DNA of 64,000 nucleotides. It comes from Rhynchopus sp. YZ270_cl-10 (Eukaryota > Euglenozoa > Diplonemea > Diplonemida > Diplonemidae). The first letter of the stretch is position 1. Each line of letters begins with the position of its first letter. Shown here one piece after another: positions 30,406 to 39,330 of this stretch. Under the pieces are notes generated by a model. It was not told where the DNA came from. It made no database searches and was given only the letters and a program-made list of their open reading frames with translations. The position numbers and the translations under genes were made by a program. The stretch is from the NCBI GenBank assembly GCA_964035575.1, contig OZ037873.1, forward strand, positions 186,001 through 250,000. The letters run 5' to 3'.

Positions 30406-32511
30406 TTATTCCTCTAATGGTACGTTCAGCATTAAGCAGAGAACCGGCATCGGGTCTTCATCACATGCAAGGAGGGAGGCCCAGAGGCTGTCTGAGAGCG
30501 CGAGGAAGGAGTCGACGGATACGGAGGAGAGATCTTGGCAGAACTTCAGCATATCGGAAAGCTCGTGGAGGGGAAGCATCTGAGGCGCCAGCGCACGGAG
30601 CAGCGCTGCAGACATGACCAGCTCGTAATGCGGTATCGGCGCTGCCAAAATAGTATCCCACACACGCAGCACCCCCTCCATTGGAAACTCCCTCTTGAAA
30701 CCCATAAACAACCAGCGGAAGGCGTACATGTTATCAGGATCGACCTTTTGGAGGTGGTCATACAGTTCTGGGTGGAGTTGCGACATAAGAGAAGCGAGCG
30801 CTTCACGATCGGCGTGACTGTTATTCTCAAATTTCGCGCCAAAGAGCTGCATCAACGACAAAAAGCAGGTGTAAGCGGGGACCGGGTCCATCCCCATCAC
30901 CACGCAAGCGACAGAGGCAACGTCGCTCATTCCCTGGACATATCCGACCTCACGGTGCTGTAGAACATAAGCACGCAGCATGCGGCGGAGCAACTCCATC
31001 CCTTCGCTCTCCGAATCCCAAAACTCCGGAAGCTCCCGATCGGTTCTCAGCACATCCTTCTCAATCTCCCGGTCCTGCTCGCAGGCCCACACATCCTGAT
31101 CCCCTACCTTACACGAAAACACCTCCAACAGCGTGGCCCACTCTGACAAACAGGCTTCCCTATCTACGCCGTCAATCTCCATAATTCTTGACCAACACAA
31201 ATGCCTTGCTTCATGTGCACAACCCCGCGCAAACACAGCGCCTTTCAGCACCAATTGATCTTGAATACGCCGAGCCTCTGATAAACAAAGCGGCGCTGCT
31301 CTAGGCTGCGAAGGTTCTGGCAGGGTTGGGGCTAAGAAGGACTCTGGAGGGGTAGTTGGGCGGGTGGACGATGAAGTAGCTGCGGATGCGAGTTTCGAAA
31401 AAAATCCGAAAACCGATCGTTTTGCTGCACGAACATCTTGGAGAACCGTCGGCTTGATTGACCCTGTATACAAAAACTTTCTCCAAGCCTCTCCTTCCTC
31501 CCCATCCACATCTTGCGGGAGACACCGAAGCAAGCCTTCTAGACTAACAGCCGCCTCTGCACTGCTGCAACGCAGCGCAACACTCATTGCAGAACGCTCC
31601 TCGCGACTACAGCAGGTCAACGCCACACGTTTTTCCTTTACCACAACGTTCGCGACATCTGCCACACACAGCCCCAAGGCGTACTTCATCTCCTCATTCC
31701 TTTTAGTCGGTGATACTGACCGAGGTGATTCAGGCAGTTTATCATCTTCTGCTAAAATAGCAGAACCTAGTGGAAGCAAGGTGAGGGGCAGCCAAAAGAG
31801 CGTTGCCCGCCCCTCCGTCGCCTTGCCACGACCAACCAGAACCACCCCAGCAATGTGTACGGCACCCCCCACATCGCGTCCACAGCGTAACGCAGCTTGG
31901 CATCTCAATAGCACTGCACCTTCTTCAGCACACAATGCTTCGCACTGCAGGCGCAGGGCGTCTACCCCACCTCTTGGCGTTATCGGACGGACCCCAGAAG
32001 TAGACGAACCGCTTGGGGTAGGGGATGGCGGCGACGACGACGGCGCCACTTCAGCAAAATAAGAATCCGAAAAAACAAAGTCACCAGCATTGCGTGAATC
32101 CTCCATAGTACTACCACTATTTGGTGCATTTGGAGAGTCTGACTGTGCTGCCATTCCCCCTGCATCATTCAAAATCATTGCCGTCTGGGAATTCGATGGA
32201 ACACTCTGTATCTCATGCGTTGCATCCCTCGGTACGCTTTCTTCTGTAAGTTCAGCACTATCGTCAGCAATCTCCGTTAGGCCGTCATCTGCACTTTGTA
32301 CGCCTTCTGGTGTTATGTCAGTCTCCACATAGCGGCTCACCTCTCCCTTCGATACGGTGCTAGGTATAGGATCAGAAGAAGGGGAAAAGGGTGAAGAGGA
32401 GGAGGAGGAGGAGGATGAGGAAGAGGGCAAAGGAGACGTCGGCATGGGCACTCTGACGCGAAGAATCTGCTCGGTTGTCCCTGCGGTCGGTGGGGTGTTG
32501 TGTATCACCAT
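30406..32511 (-). CDS. TBC-domain Rab GTPase-activating protein
   Basis: A single exon of 701 residues; the start MVIHNTPPT is preferred to the in-frame Met at 32652, which would read through fold-back DNA. Residues 1-180 are acidic and disordered with an 11-Ser run. About 190-400 form a globular region, possibly the N-terminal domain of the TBC1D15/17/Gyp7 group (uncertain). The TBC domain spans about 440-690. The arginine finger is R489 in IEKDVLRTDR and the glutamine finger is Q526 in YVQGMSD, so both catalytic fingers are kept. The protein should speed GTP hydrolysis by a Rab on endosomal, lysosomal or mitochondrial membranes; which Rab is unknown. Its 5' flank carries three small inverted-repeat elements. 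Confidence 0.95.
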   Translation of the reverse strand: MVIHNTPPTAGTTEQILRVRVPMPTSPLPSSSSSSSSSSSPFSPSSDPIPSTVSKGEVSRYVETDITPEGVQSADDGLTEIADDSAELTEESVPRDATHEIQSVPSNSQTAMILNDAGGMAAQSDSPNAPNSGSTMEDSRNAGDFVFSDSYFAEVAPSSSPPSPTPSGSSTSGVRPITPRGGVDALRLQCEALCAEEGAVLLRCQAALRCGRDVGGAVHIAGVVLVGRGKATEGRATLFWLPLTLLPLGSAILAEDDKLPESPRSVSPTKRNEEMKYALGLCVADVANVVVKEKRVALTCCSREERSAMSVALRCSSAEAAVSLEGLLRCLPQDVDGEEGEAWRKFLYTGSIKPTVLQDVRAAKRSVFGFFSKLASAATSSSTRPTTPPESFLAPTLPEPSQPRAAPLCLSEARRIQDQLVLKGAVFARGCAHEARHLCWSRIMEIDGVDREACLSEWATLLEVFSCKVGDQDVWACEQDREIEKDVLRTDRELPEFWDSESEGMELLRRMLRAYVLQHREVGYVQGMSDVASVACVVMGMDPVPAYTCFLSLMQLFGAKFENNSHADREALASLMSQLHPELYDHLQKVDPDNMYAFRWLFMGFKREFPMEGVLRVWDTILAAPIPHYELVMSAALLRALAPQMLPLHELSDMLKFCQDLSSVSVDSFLALSDSLWASLLACDEDPMPVLCLMLNVPLEE

Positions 32512-32616
32512 TAGGTGTGCTTTGCTTTTTTTTGTGTGTTTGTTTGTTTGTTTTTTGCTGAGAAGGAGAGGTGGTGTATATTTGAAGGGAAATGGGGGGA
32601 GGGGGAGGGGGAGGGA

Positions 32617-32730
32617 GGCAGTATTGTGATAGGAGCCCATTGGAATACGCAAAATACATCACAATTATGTCAATACATGTATTGTGATGTATTTTGATGT
32701 ATTCCAATCGGCTCCCATCACAATACTGCC
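32617..32730. mobile_element. Fold-back element 106 bp upstream of the Rab-GAP start
   Basis: Two arms of about 50 bp, starting GGCAGTATTGTGAT and differing at only a few positions, flank a short centre. There is no clear target duplication and no coding sequence. It lies in the probable 5' UTR or promoter of the Rab-GAP gene. Confidence 0.8.
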
Positions 32731-32739
32731 ACCATTAGG

Positions 32740-32918
32740 CATACCTAGAAAGCGAATATGATATTCGGCCTATATTCGGATCCAAAATTCTTGGGCCATA
32801 TTCGGCCTATATTCGGATCCGAATATCGTATTCGGATCCGAATATAGGGCGAATATAGGGCGAATATCCGAATATAGGGTGAATATAGGGCGAATATGAT
32901 ATTCGCTTTCTAGGTATG
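32740..32918. mobile_element. MITE, TIR CATACCTAGAAAGCG, TSD ATTAGG
   Basis: Inverted ends CATACCTAGAAAGCG are followed by GAATATGATATTCG palindromes and GAATATAGGGC units in both orientations, with GGATCCGAATAT at the centre. ATTAGG flanks both ends (32734-32739 and 32919-32924). A 58-bp palindrome at 43232-43289 with the same TATATTCGGATCCGAA centre is a likely relative. Confidence 0.85.
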
Positions 32919-32930
32919 ATTAGGGGAGAG

Positions 32931-33103
32931 GGAGAAATAGAAACGTAACACTCATCACACGATAAAACCCAATGGAAGACAGAGGTTGTGGTGAAACCGC
33001 ACAACACCTCGACCTGTTTTGGTGAGGAGTGGCTCTCTGCAGCGCGGTTCGTCCCCTAGAACCGCAAAGGTGTGTTCAAAATGATTTTGTTTCTATTTCC
33101 TCC
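32931..33103. mobile_element. 173-bp inverted-end element with three internal hairpins, copy 1
   Basis: The ends GGAGAAATAGAAAC / GTTTCTATTTCCTCC are inverted. The interior is nearly identical to 43566-43737. Three stems can form in order: GTTGTG with CACAAC, CACC with GGTG, and GCGGTTC with GAACCGC around CCCC-containing loops. GGTTCGTCCCC resembles a Pol III B box, but no A box is evident. Non-coding; it may be a transposable structured RNA or simply a MITE. Confidence 0.75.
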
Positions 33104-33498
33104 TTCATTTCATGTGACAGAAGAAAAATGTGAGAAGGGAAAAGAGCGGAGGGGAGGGGGGTCGTATAATGGAATAAATAATGACCTATTCATCAGAGAT
33201 AGTCAAGAGGGGAAATAAAAAAAATAAAAGAGTAGTTTTGAAATTCTGCAAATAAAATAGAAATACTCCTTGTATCTCCCCCTCCCCCCCCTTTCCTTCC
33301 TCCCACTTCCGCAAATCTCCCAAAAAAAAAATTCGTCAAACTATTTCATTTCGTTCCGTTATTACCCCATATTCCCTATTTCCCCCTCTTTTTTTTTTTT
33401 TTTTTTGCAACACTCTACCTTTTATTTTGCAGAGTACAGAAATCCCTCCCCCCTCCCCCTTTACCCATCTCTCCTCCTCCCCCTCTCCTCCTCTCGCT
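33104..33498. other. Pyrimidine-rich gap
   Basis: Rich in CCCTCC and T runs on the plus strand, downstream of the helical-repeat gene's stop. I see nothing else in it. Confidence 0.5.
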
Positions 33499-35016
33499 CT
33501 ATGCAAGATTTATTGTTGGAGGAACCGTAGAGGAATCGGCTGGGTTTACTACTCTGGTTTGCGGGCCGGCCCAGCGGAAGGCGAAACGCATCTGGGGGTC
33601 GACAGGCTTGCCTGCAAGGTCCCGCTCTCTTGAAGAAGGGAGACGTGACGTACCGAGCGCGGCGATTTCGTAACGGTACTCTTTGAAGACGGCTTTTTGG
33701 AGGAGATGGTTGGGCTGGGTCTTCTTGAGGTATGGGAGGGGGCGTTGGTCCGCTGCCCTCTCCGCCTCTAGGAGAGCTTCGCACTGCGCAATCTCCTCTG
33801 CACTCAACGATCCCCCAGCCCCTTCCTCAACCTCGGCACCTTTCCCTTCCTTCACCCCATTGCTTGGGGGCACGGTTCTTGCATAACGGTGGTGATGTCC
33901 TCCCCCACACCCTTCAGCGTCAGGCATAATCCCCAATGCCTCCGCCTGAGCAACAAGGAGCTGTGCTCTGTCCTCAATGCTGTCCATCCTCTCCAGGAGC
34001 CCTTCTTCCTTTAGATATGAATAGACGCGGAGGGCAAGCGAGTTTGCATGTGGAGTGCCGACGGAGAGAAGGTATTTTGTTGCGGTTTTCCCGATTTTTG
34101 CTTTAAAATCGGTGGTGATGGGGGTGCCTTGGTGTTCCTTTCGGGATTCGCTGACGGCCCAGAGTGCACGGAGTGGGTTTTCCGCGCGAACCGCGCAGTT
34201 GGTAAGAGAAAGAAGCAGGGCACCGTCCGGAGGGATCTCGAAGATACTCATTTCGTCGTACACAGCCACCGCATCCGCGAGCATCCCACGCGACGTAAAG
34301 TGGGCAATGAATTGAGCGTACACCTCCCAATTCTTCGGCGGGTCTGCAAGCCGTTTGTACACCTCCCCGGCGCGGTCGATGTCCCCTTTCTTCAGGGCCT
34401 CGAGAATTTCTGTTTCATACTCAATGTCATCAGGGTCTTGGAACCGATCGTTTGCTGCACGGTCTCCGATGATGAGACGACGCTGCCACTCTTCTGCTAG
34501 GGGATGACGCACCTGATAGAGAGACATATTTGCACGCCACGTTCGTTCTCTCGATTTGTCACCACCAGAGCGGTTGCCGAGCCAGCCCTCTGTGATAAGC
34601 GACTCATCGTAAAATTCGTGGAACTGATGCGGCACGATATGCTTCGCCATGCTGCGTACGTCCCCTTGAATTTCATCTGCAAGCCCGTCGATGTAGATGT
34701 CAGGCATAAACTTCGCAGCTTCATCACGCGGAATCAAACGGTTTCCATAATGATCAGAAGGAGGCATCCCAGGAATCCCCTTCGCCTCATCCCCCGCCCA
34801 CCCCTTTGTCGGAATCATATCTTTGCTCGACACCGAATTTTTCGCAAACTTATATTTCCCAGTCACCGCGGAGTCCATCCAAAAAGGATCCTCTCTCGGT
34901 AAATCCTCCGGAAACCCCGGAACATGAGGGTTCCCAGAACAGTACTGAAACTTCGACCGTGGCGGCGCATCCCCAAACCAAGAACGCTTCACGCAGAGTG
35001 GGGTGGATTTTCTCAT
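33499..35016 (-). CDS. Helical-repeat (PPR-like) protein, probably mitochondrial
   Basis: A single exon of 505 residues with no sequence break. The N-terminus is basic and starts MRKSTPLCVKRSWFGDAPPR, compatible with an organelle presequence. Residues 40-200 are Trp/His/Asp-rich with no recognised domain. From about 205 to 345 paired helices look like PPR/TPR units (AGEVYKRLADPPKNWEVYAQ, then ADAVAVYDEM and ALWAVSESRKE). A low-complexity Gly/Glu linker and a basic C-terminal block ending near INLA follow. PPR proteins bind organellar RNA; some are mitoribosome subunits. The family call is by repeat pattern only. Confidence 0.6.
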   Translation of the reverse strand: MRKSTPLCVKRSWFGDAPPRSKFQYCSGNPHVPGFPEDLPREDPFWMDSAVTGKYKFAKNSVSSKDMIPTKGWAGDEAKGIPGMPPSDHYGNRLIPRDEAAKFMPDIYIDGLADEIQGDVRSMAKHIVPHQFHEFYDESLITEGWLGNRSGGDKSRERTWRANMSLYQVRHPLAEEWQRRLIIGDRAANDRFQDPDDIEYETEILEALKKGDIDRAGEVYKRLADPPKNWEVYAQFIAHFTSRGMLADAVAVYDEMSIFEIPPDGALLLSLTNCAVRAENPLRALWAVSESRKEHQGTPITTDFKAKIGKTATKYLLSVGTPHANSLALRVYSYLKEEGLLERMDSIEDRAQLLVAQAEALGIMPDAEGCGGGHHHRYARTVPPSNGVKEGKGAEVEEGAGGSLSAEEIAQCEALLEAERAADQRPLPYLKKTQPNHLLQKAVFKEYRYEIAALGTSRLPSSRERDLAGKPVDPQMRFAFRWAGPQTRVVNPADSSTVPPTINLA

Positions 35017-35199
35017 CTTATGGGGAAAGGCTGGTTTTGGATGAAGTGTGTGTGTATGTGGGGGTATGTGGTATAAAATAAAAAATCGCTATTTTTTGTC
35101 GGAAGCGGAGGAAATGGCATCATGGCAGAAGGCGGAGGGGGCCTATAAAGGGCCTAAGAGACCTAGAGTTGAAGGAACAGAGGGTAGAAGGTTTCTTTG

Positions 35200-35478
35200 A
35201 TGGACTTAAAAAAAGGCCCTTTGGATGGTATCAGTAATTCACCCGTTGCTACTGTGGGAGACGAGACATGTGCGCTGCATGCGTTACTGGGTAGACACGT
35301 GTTCAACGGCCGTATTGTGTGCGCACCTGACGGTGTGACGGCGTTGCATCTTGACGAATGCACTGCTTCCGCGAATGCCGAGTCGCACAGGCTCGAGATG
35401 CAACGAGGGGATGCCGTGTACGATCTCATCCAGCAACGTAATCTGTGCCCCGAAGGTTCGGATTTCTTCCGGGAATAG
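35200..35478 (+). CDS. Small unrecognised protein, plus strand (92 aa)
   Basis: The frame from ATG at 35200 to TAG at 35476-35478 encodes a 92-residue protein with mixed composition, no low-complexity runs and a GC-leaning third position like nearby genes. No family is recognised. It starts about 180 bp upstream of the helical-repeat gene's Met, on the opposite strand. It would be the only non-transposon gene on the plus strand in this window, which lowers confidence. It could be a first exon or chance. Confidence 0.35.
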   Translation: MDLKKGPLDGISNSPVATVGDETCALHALLGRHVFNGRIVCAPDGVTALHLDECTASANAESHRLEMQRGDAVYDLIQQRNLCPEGSDFFRE

Positions 35479-36299
35479 CTATTTCCCTCCCTCCCCTTTT
35501 GACCCGAGGGAGCACCCGAGGGAGGGGAAAAAATGCCAGCGAGGATTACTTCGGCAAGAAAAATGGTGAGTTGAGGAAGAATGGAATGCGAAAAAAGAGC
35601 CAAGAAAGATGCTGCAGTGTGGGAGTGGGATGTGGGTGAGGCTATAGTCAAAAAAAACGGAGGAAAGGTGGTATCTTTGTTTTGTTATTATTGTTTGTTT
35701 TGAAAATATACACAAAAAAAATGGTGACAAATGCTTGTCTTGTATGGGGGCGAGGTTGGGGAATGAATAAGGGAGCAAAAGCCCCTGTGAGTGAAGTGTC
35801 CCTCTGTTCTCAAGCCAACCTTGCCGAGGCACGTCGACATAAATATCCAAGCCTGCAACAACAAAACCGGGTGGGGTGAGGAAGTCCGCTTTCTTACTTC
35901 TTGAAATATTGGTTGAATATCTACAAGCCTACTGAAGTCAACACACAGACGTCACCCCCCTATCCTCGCTTTTGTACAGTGCCGTTTCCTTACAAAAAAA
36001 AACCCCCCTTCGCCAAAAAAAATCGACTTTCCTGTTGTCACAAACCATTCCTCGCCGACAGGAAGCCTTCTCCCTCTTCATCAATTTACAGCATGTGGGA
36101 AGACACCAGATCACATCAAAAATACCCCTTTGTCACGCACACAAAGTATTACGGAAAACTTGTCAACAGGAAAAAACCCAATCAGTGCAAACCAACCTGC
36201 CATTTCGTGGGTACGATAAACACTTCAAATAAACCCTAATTACATTAAAACCATTTCCGACTACAAACTTAACCATTTTTCCATTCGGTAACTTTCCGC
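35479..36299. other. 3' flank of the unrecognised gene
   Basis: From about 35622 this sequence matches 37467-38956 once the hAT element in the latter is removed, so it is the 3' flank of a tandem-duplicated unit. No gene is seen here. Confidence 0.65.
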
Positions 36300-37500
36300 T
36301 CAATTCTCGTACTTGCATCGTAACTGTGGCCAGAGCTCATCCGGATCCGCACGGTCACCGCGGTGGCTCAGATCTGGCATCGCCACTTTCCTCCTTTTGG
36401 GTGCTGGCGGCAACTCACGAGCCAGCATCTCATCACGGATGCACACCATCATCCGCACGAACCAGTCTCTGCCGCTGGCGCTCAGCAGGCTCACTCCGTG
36501 TTCACCAGGTGACAGTGCACCCTTCGGGGTGTAGTCGACCTGTGTCAATCAATGTCAATAAAATATGAAATGAAATGTGTCCCGCATGTCCCGCACACAC
36601 GCCTGATGCAAAAGAAGAGGTGGAAGGTGAAAAGTGGATAAGATGAACGCAAGCCTCGCGTGCTTCAGTCAATACCACAAACGCATCGTGCATCAGCTGT
36701 GACAGTTTTGCACAACAAGAAACACCCTCATACCTGCAGCTTCGTCTTCGGGACGACACCCTTCTCGCACACAGCCTCGAGCTGTTCTGGGGTCATCTCC
36801 ATCCTGAAGATGGCCACCTTATCCTGAATCACACGTACTGCGTACGCCACACACAGCTCAAGCTTCTCTTCTGCGTTCCAGTGGTGGACAGACATCATCT
36901 GCCCAATGACATCAGCAGCAGTGCCATCCACTTCCTGCGCAGTCGGCTCTGTGTTGTTTCGTGGGATGTGCCTCCACTGGCCGAACACAATACGCTGTCC
37001 GGACTCCCCAATCCGCTTCATCAAGAATTGTCACATCCTCGTTGATGTCCTTCCCCGCAAACGTGAACTCACTTGACCGTTTCACACGGCAGAACTGGCT
37101 TTTTCTGTAGCCACACATGTCAGGCAGTTGCAGGTACACCTCGGGGATGCACCACATGGTCACCTCCCGATCGCGAAGGTTGTCTTCTTGTTGTACGTAA
37201 GTGGAGACACGCTTCACGTGTTCTTCCACTAATCTCGTTTCTTCCTGCACTTCCACGTTTCTGCGGTCGCACTCAGTGAACAGCTCATTGCATCCCATGT
37301 CGCAGATGGGCTCCAACCAGCCGAGCTTCCATTCGCTTGTGGGGAGCATTCCCCCATGCTTCTTGAAGTTTGCAAGGTTCATCGCGTTGCTCTTGCCCAG
37401 GGGGGCGGGAGTGCTTGAGAAACACCGTTTCATGGTCTTCAAAATTACTGATCTGCCCGTCTGTTGTGGGATGTGGGTGAGGAAACAATTTCACTTCAGG
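35622..37500. repeat. Tandem duplication unit A (with the fuller gene copy)
   Basis: TGTGGGATGTGGGTG marks the joints and occurs near 35621, 37467 and 39305. Unit A carries 3' flank (35622-36299), a gene (36300-37442) and a short 5' flank. Its 35690-36330 part (with AGACACCAGATCACATCAAA and ATACCCCTTTGT) matches 37540-38960 of unit B. Confidence 0.8.
36300..37442 (-). CDS. Unrecognised gene, at least two exons, with a reading-frame break
   Basis: The last exon is 36300-36539 (acceptor ACACAG, phase 0, 79 codons plus stop). The previous exon ends at 36734 with donor CAG/GTATGA. Going upstream the frame stays open to about 37024. A different frame is then open from about 37020 to a Met at 37442. 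The two frames differ by one base and I found no GT-AG intron that repairs the join, so this is either a decayed gene, an assembly indel or an unusual short intron. The protein is Cys- and Trp-containing and polar (WLEPICDMGCNELFTECDRR; EKLELCVAYAVRVI). I recognise no family. The intron (36540-36733) has an R3 copy. Confidence 0.55.
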
Positions 37501-37723
37501 GTCTAGTCAAAACGGAGCAAAGGTCTGTTACGTTATCATGTTTGTTTTGAAAATACACAAATAATGGCGACAAATGCTTGTGTCTTGTCTTGAGGATGAG
37601 GCAAATATCCACAAGCCCACACATCAACACGCAGACGTCACCACCCCTATCCTCGTTTTCATGCAGTACTGTTTCCTTGCAAACAACTCTTCACAAAAAA
37701 AAAAAAAAAAAAGCCCCTTTATG

Positions 37724-38604
37724 CAGGGAAGTTCCTAAGTGGGACCGAGAACATGAAATTCTGGATTTTAGTTTTTTTTTCCTTTTTTTTTTTCCTTTTT
37801 TCCTTCGGGGGCTTTCTTGTGGTTTCTGATGGGTTTCACTGTAGGTGACACACTACCAGTGTGGTGAAATGGTCGAAACTCTCAAAAGCAAGAGTTTTCA
37901 GGGGGCAAGAAAAAAAAAATTGACACCAAAATCCTGCACCATCCAGGGCTGTATCCCCAATTTTTTTTGCCTGCGGCGCCATTTTTCATTTTTTGCTCAA
38001 AAGGGTTCGTTGGAAGCTAGATTTTTACACCGTACCCAAAAAATTTTGCCTGCGGCGCCATTTATATTATTTTTTTGCTCCGCACAAAGAGAAGTGCAAA
38101 CGCCTCACCGTTCATCGGCGGAAGCACTGGTTCCACGGGTTATCGAACCCCAGAGAGCACTTCATTGGCATGCACACGGTTACCACGAGGGAGCGTATAT
38201 GCAGGTACAAAATCACTGCCCCATCTAAATAATATTCCCAACGCCTTTAGGGATCCCCTTGCATTTTGCAGCCAAAAATGCAACTAGACCAAAGCTGCAA
38301 AAAGTTCCGCACGCGTGTAGCGCGCCCAGGTTTGGGACCCCTTTTTGAATTTCGAGGGCGGTTAAAGTGGGCCCAGAACCACAGTTCTGACACTCATTTA
38401 GCATTGTGAGCAACACACTAGTTGTCGTAACCAAAATTTGTATCAATCAAGAACTTGTCCATTTTTTGGAAATGACCCCACTACAGTGAGGGTAGAGCTC
38501 GGAAAGCCCGAAAAAGGGCAAAAAACCCCACCCAAAAAAAGGAAAAAAACGGGAACATAAATCCAGAATTTTGCTGTTTTTTCCGAGAACAAGGGGCAAC
38601 CCTG
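37724..38604. mobile_element. Non-autonomous hAT element, TSD CCTTTATG
   Basis: CAGGG at the left and CCCTG at the right are flanked by a perfect 8-bp duplication CCTTTATG (37716-37723 and 38605-38612). The inverted ends are imperfect: both have CGAGAAC and AATTCTGGATTT at corresponding depth. The interior carries two GCCTGCGGCGCC hairpins followed by a T-rich stretch and TTGCTC (37973 and 38049), and an R1 copy (38090). There is no transposase; 881 bp. Confidence 0.88.
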
Positions 38605-38875
38605 CCTTTATGAATCCTTCAATGTTCACAAGCCATCCCTCGTCGGAAGCCGTTCTTCTTCCCATCAATCCCCACACATCAATTTACAGCATGTGAGAAG
38701 AAGACATCAGATCACATCAAAAATACCCCTTTGTTACGCACACAAAGCATTACGGGAAAACTTGTCAAGAGAAAAAAACCCAATCAGTGCAAACCAACCT
38801 GCCATTTCGGGGGGTACGATAAACACTTCAAATAAACCCTAATTACATTAAAACCATTTCCAACAACAAACTTAA

Positions 38876-38915
<40 letters not shown>

Positions 38916-39186
38916 CATTCGGCAGCTTTCCGCTCAATTCTCGTAGTTGCATCGTAACCACGCAGCTACCTTTTTAGTGTGTTTTCGTCATTCCTCTCGT
39001 TACTTCTCCTGAGGCACGAACACAACGTTGTTCTGGTTCGCTGGTTTGGCTTTCCACTTCCCTCCACACTTCCGTATCCACACTACCTCTCGAATCACGA
39101 CGTATTGAAACACAACACTCCAAAAACATTCTCGTGTCACTTCAGACCAAGGGACCCGCCTTGTTGACTTTTAAAGGTGGTGTGAA

Positions 39187-39252
39187 GTTTGCAAGGTTTA
39201 TCGCGTTGCTCTTGCCCAGGAGGGCAAGAGCAACCCGATAAACCTTGCAAAC
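39187..39252. repeat. 66-bp near-perfect hairpin inside decayed gene copy
   Basis: Two 31-bp arms beginning GTTTGCAAGGTTTATCG pair with one mismatch around the 4-nt loop AGGA. The left arm matches gene copy A (37370-37400); the right arm is its inversion. This looks like a fold-back duplication made during repair or replication. Confidence 0.92.
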
Positions 39253-39330
39253 CTGGCGGGAGTGCTTGAGAAACACTTCATGGTCTTCAACATTGCTGAT
39301 CTGCCTTTGTGGGATGTGGGTGGGGAAACA

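Larger units (their letters stand above)
37467..39330. repeat. Tandem duplication unit B (decayed copy)
   Basis: It repeats the unit A 3' flank (37467-37715 and 38613-38956), keeps the last codons of the gene (CTCAATTCTCGTAGTTGCAT at 38933-38952) and part of its 5' end (39187-39320), but lacks the gene body. A hAT element (37724-38604) interrupts it. A T run of more than 30 lies at 38881-38915. Confidence 0.78.

Noticed and set aside
33461-33784. Frame antisense or offset to the PPR-like gene, and similar long frames over other genes
   Set aside because: GC-rich third positions leave long shadow frames; the gene frame has the helical-repeat pattern and better codon use.
35163-35651. Minus-strand 162-residue frame opposite the small plus ORF
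   Set aside because: It is Ser-rich and low complexity with no motif; the plus frame has more even composition, though that too is doubtful.
38090-38155. tRNA-like segment with GGTTATCGAACCCC
   Set aside because: The arms do not form a cloverleaf; the first part is simply repeat R1.
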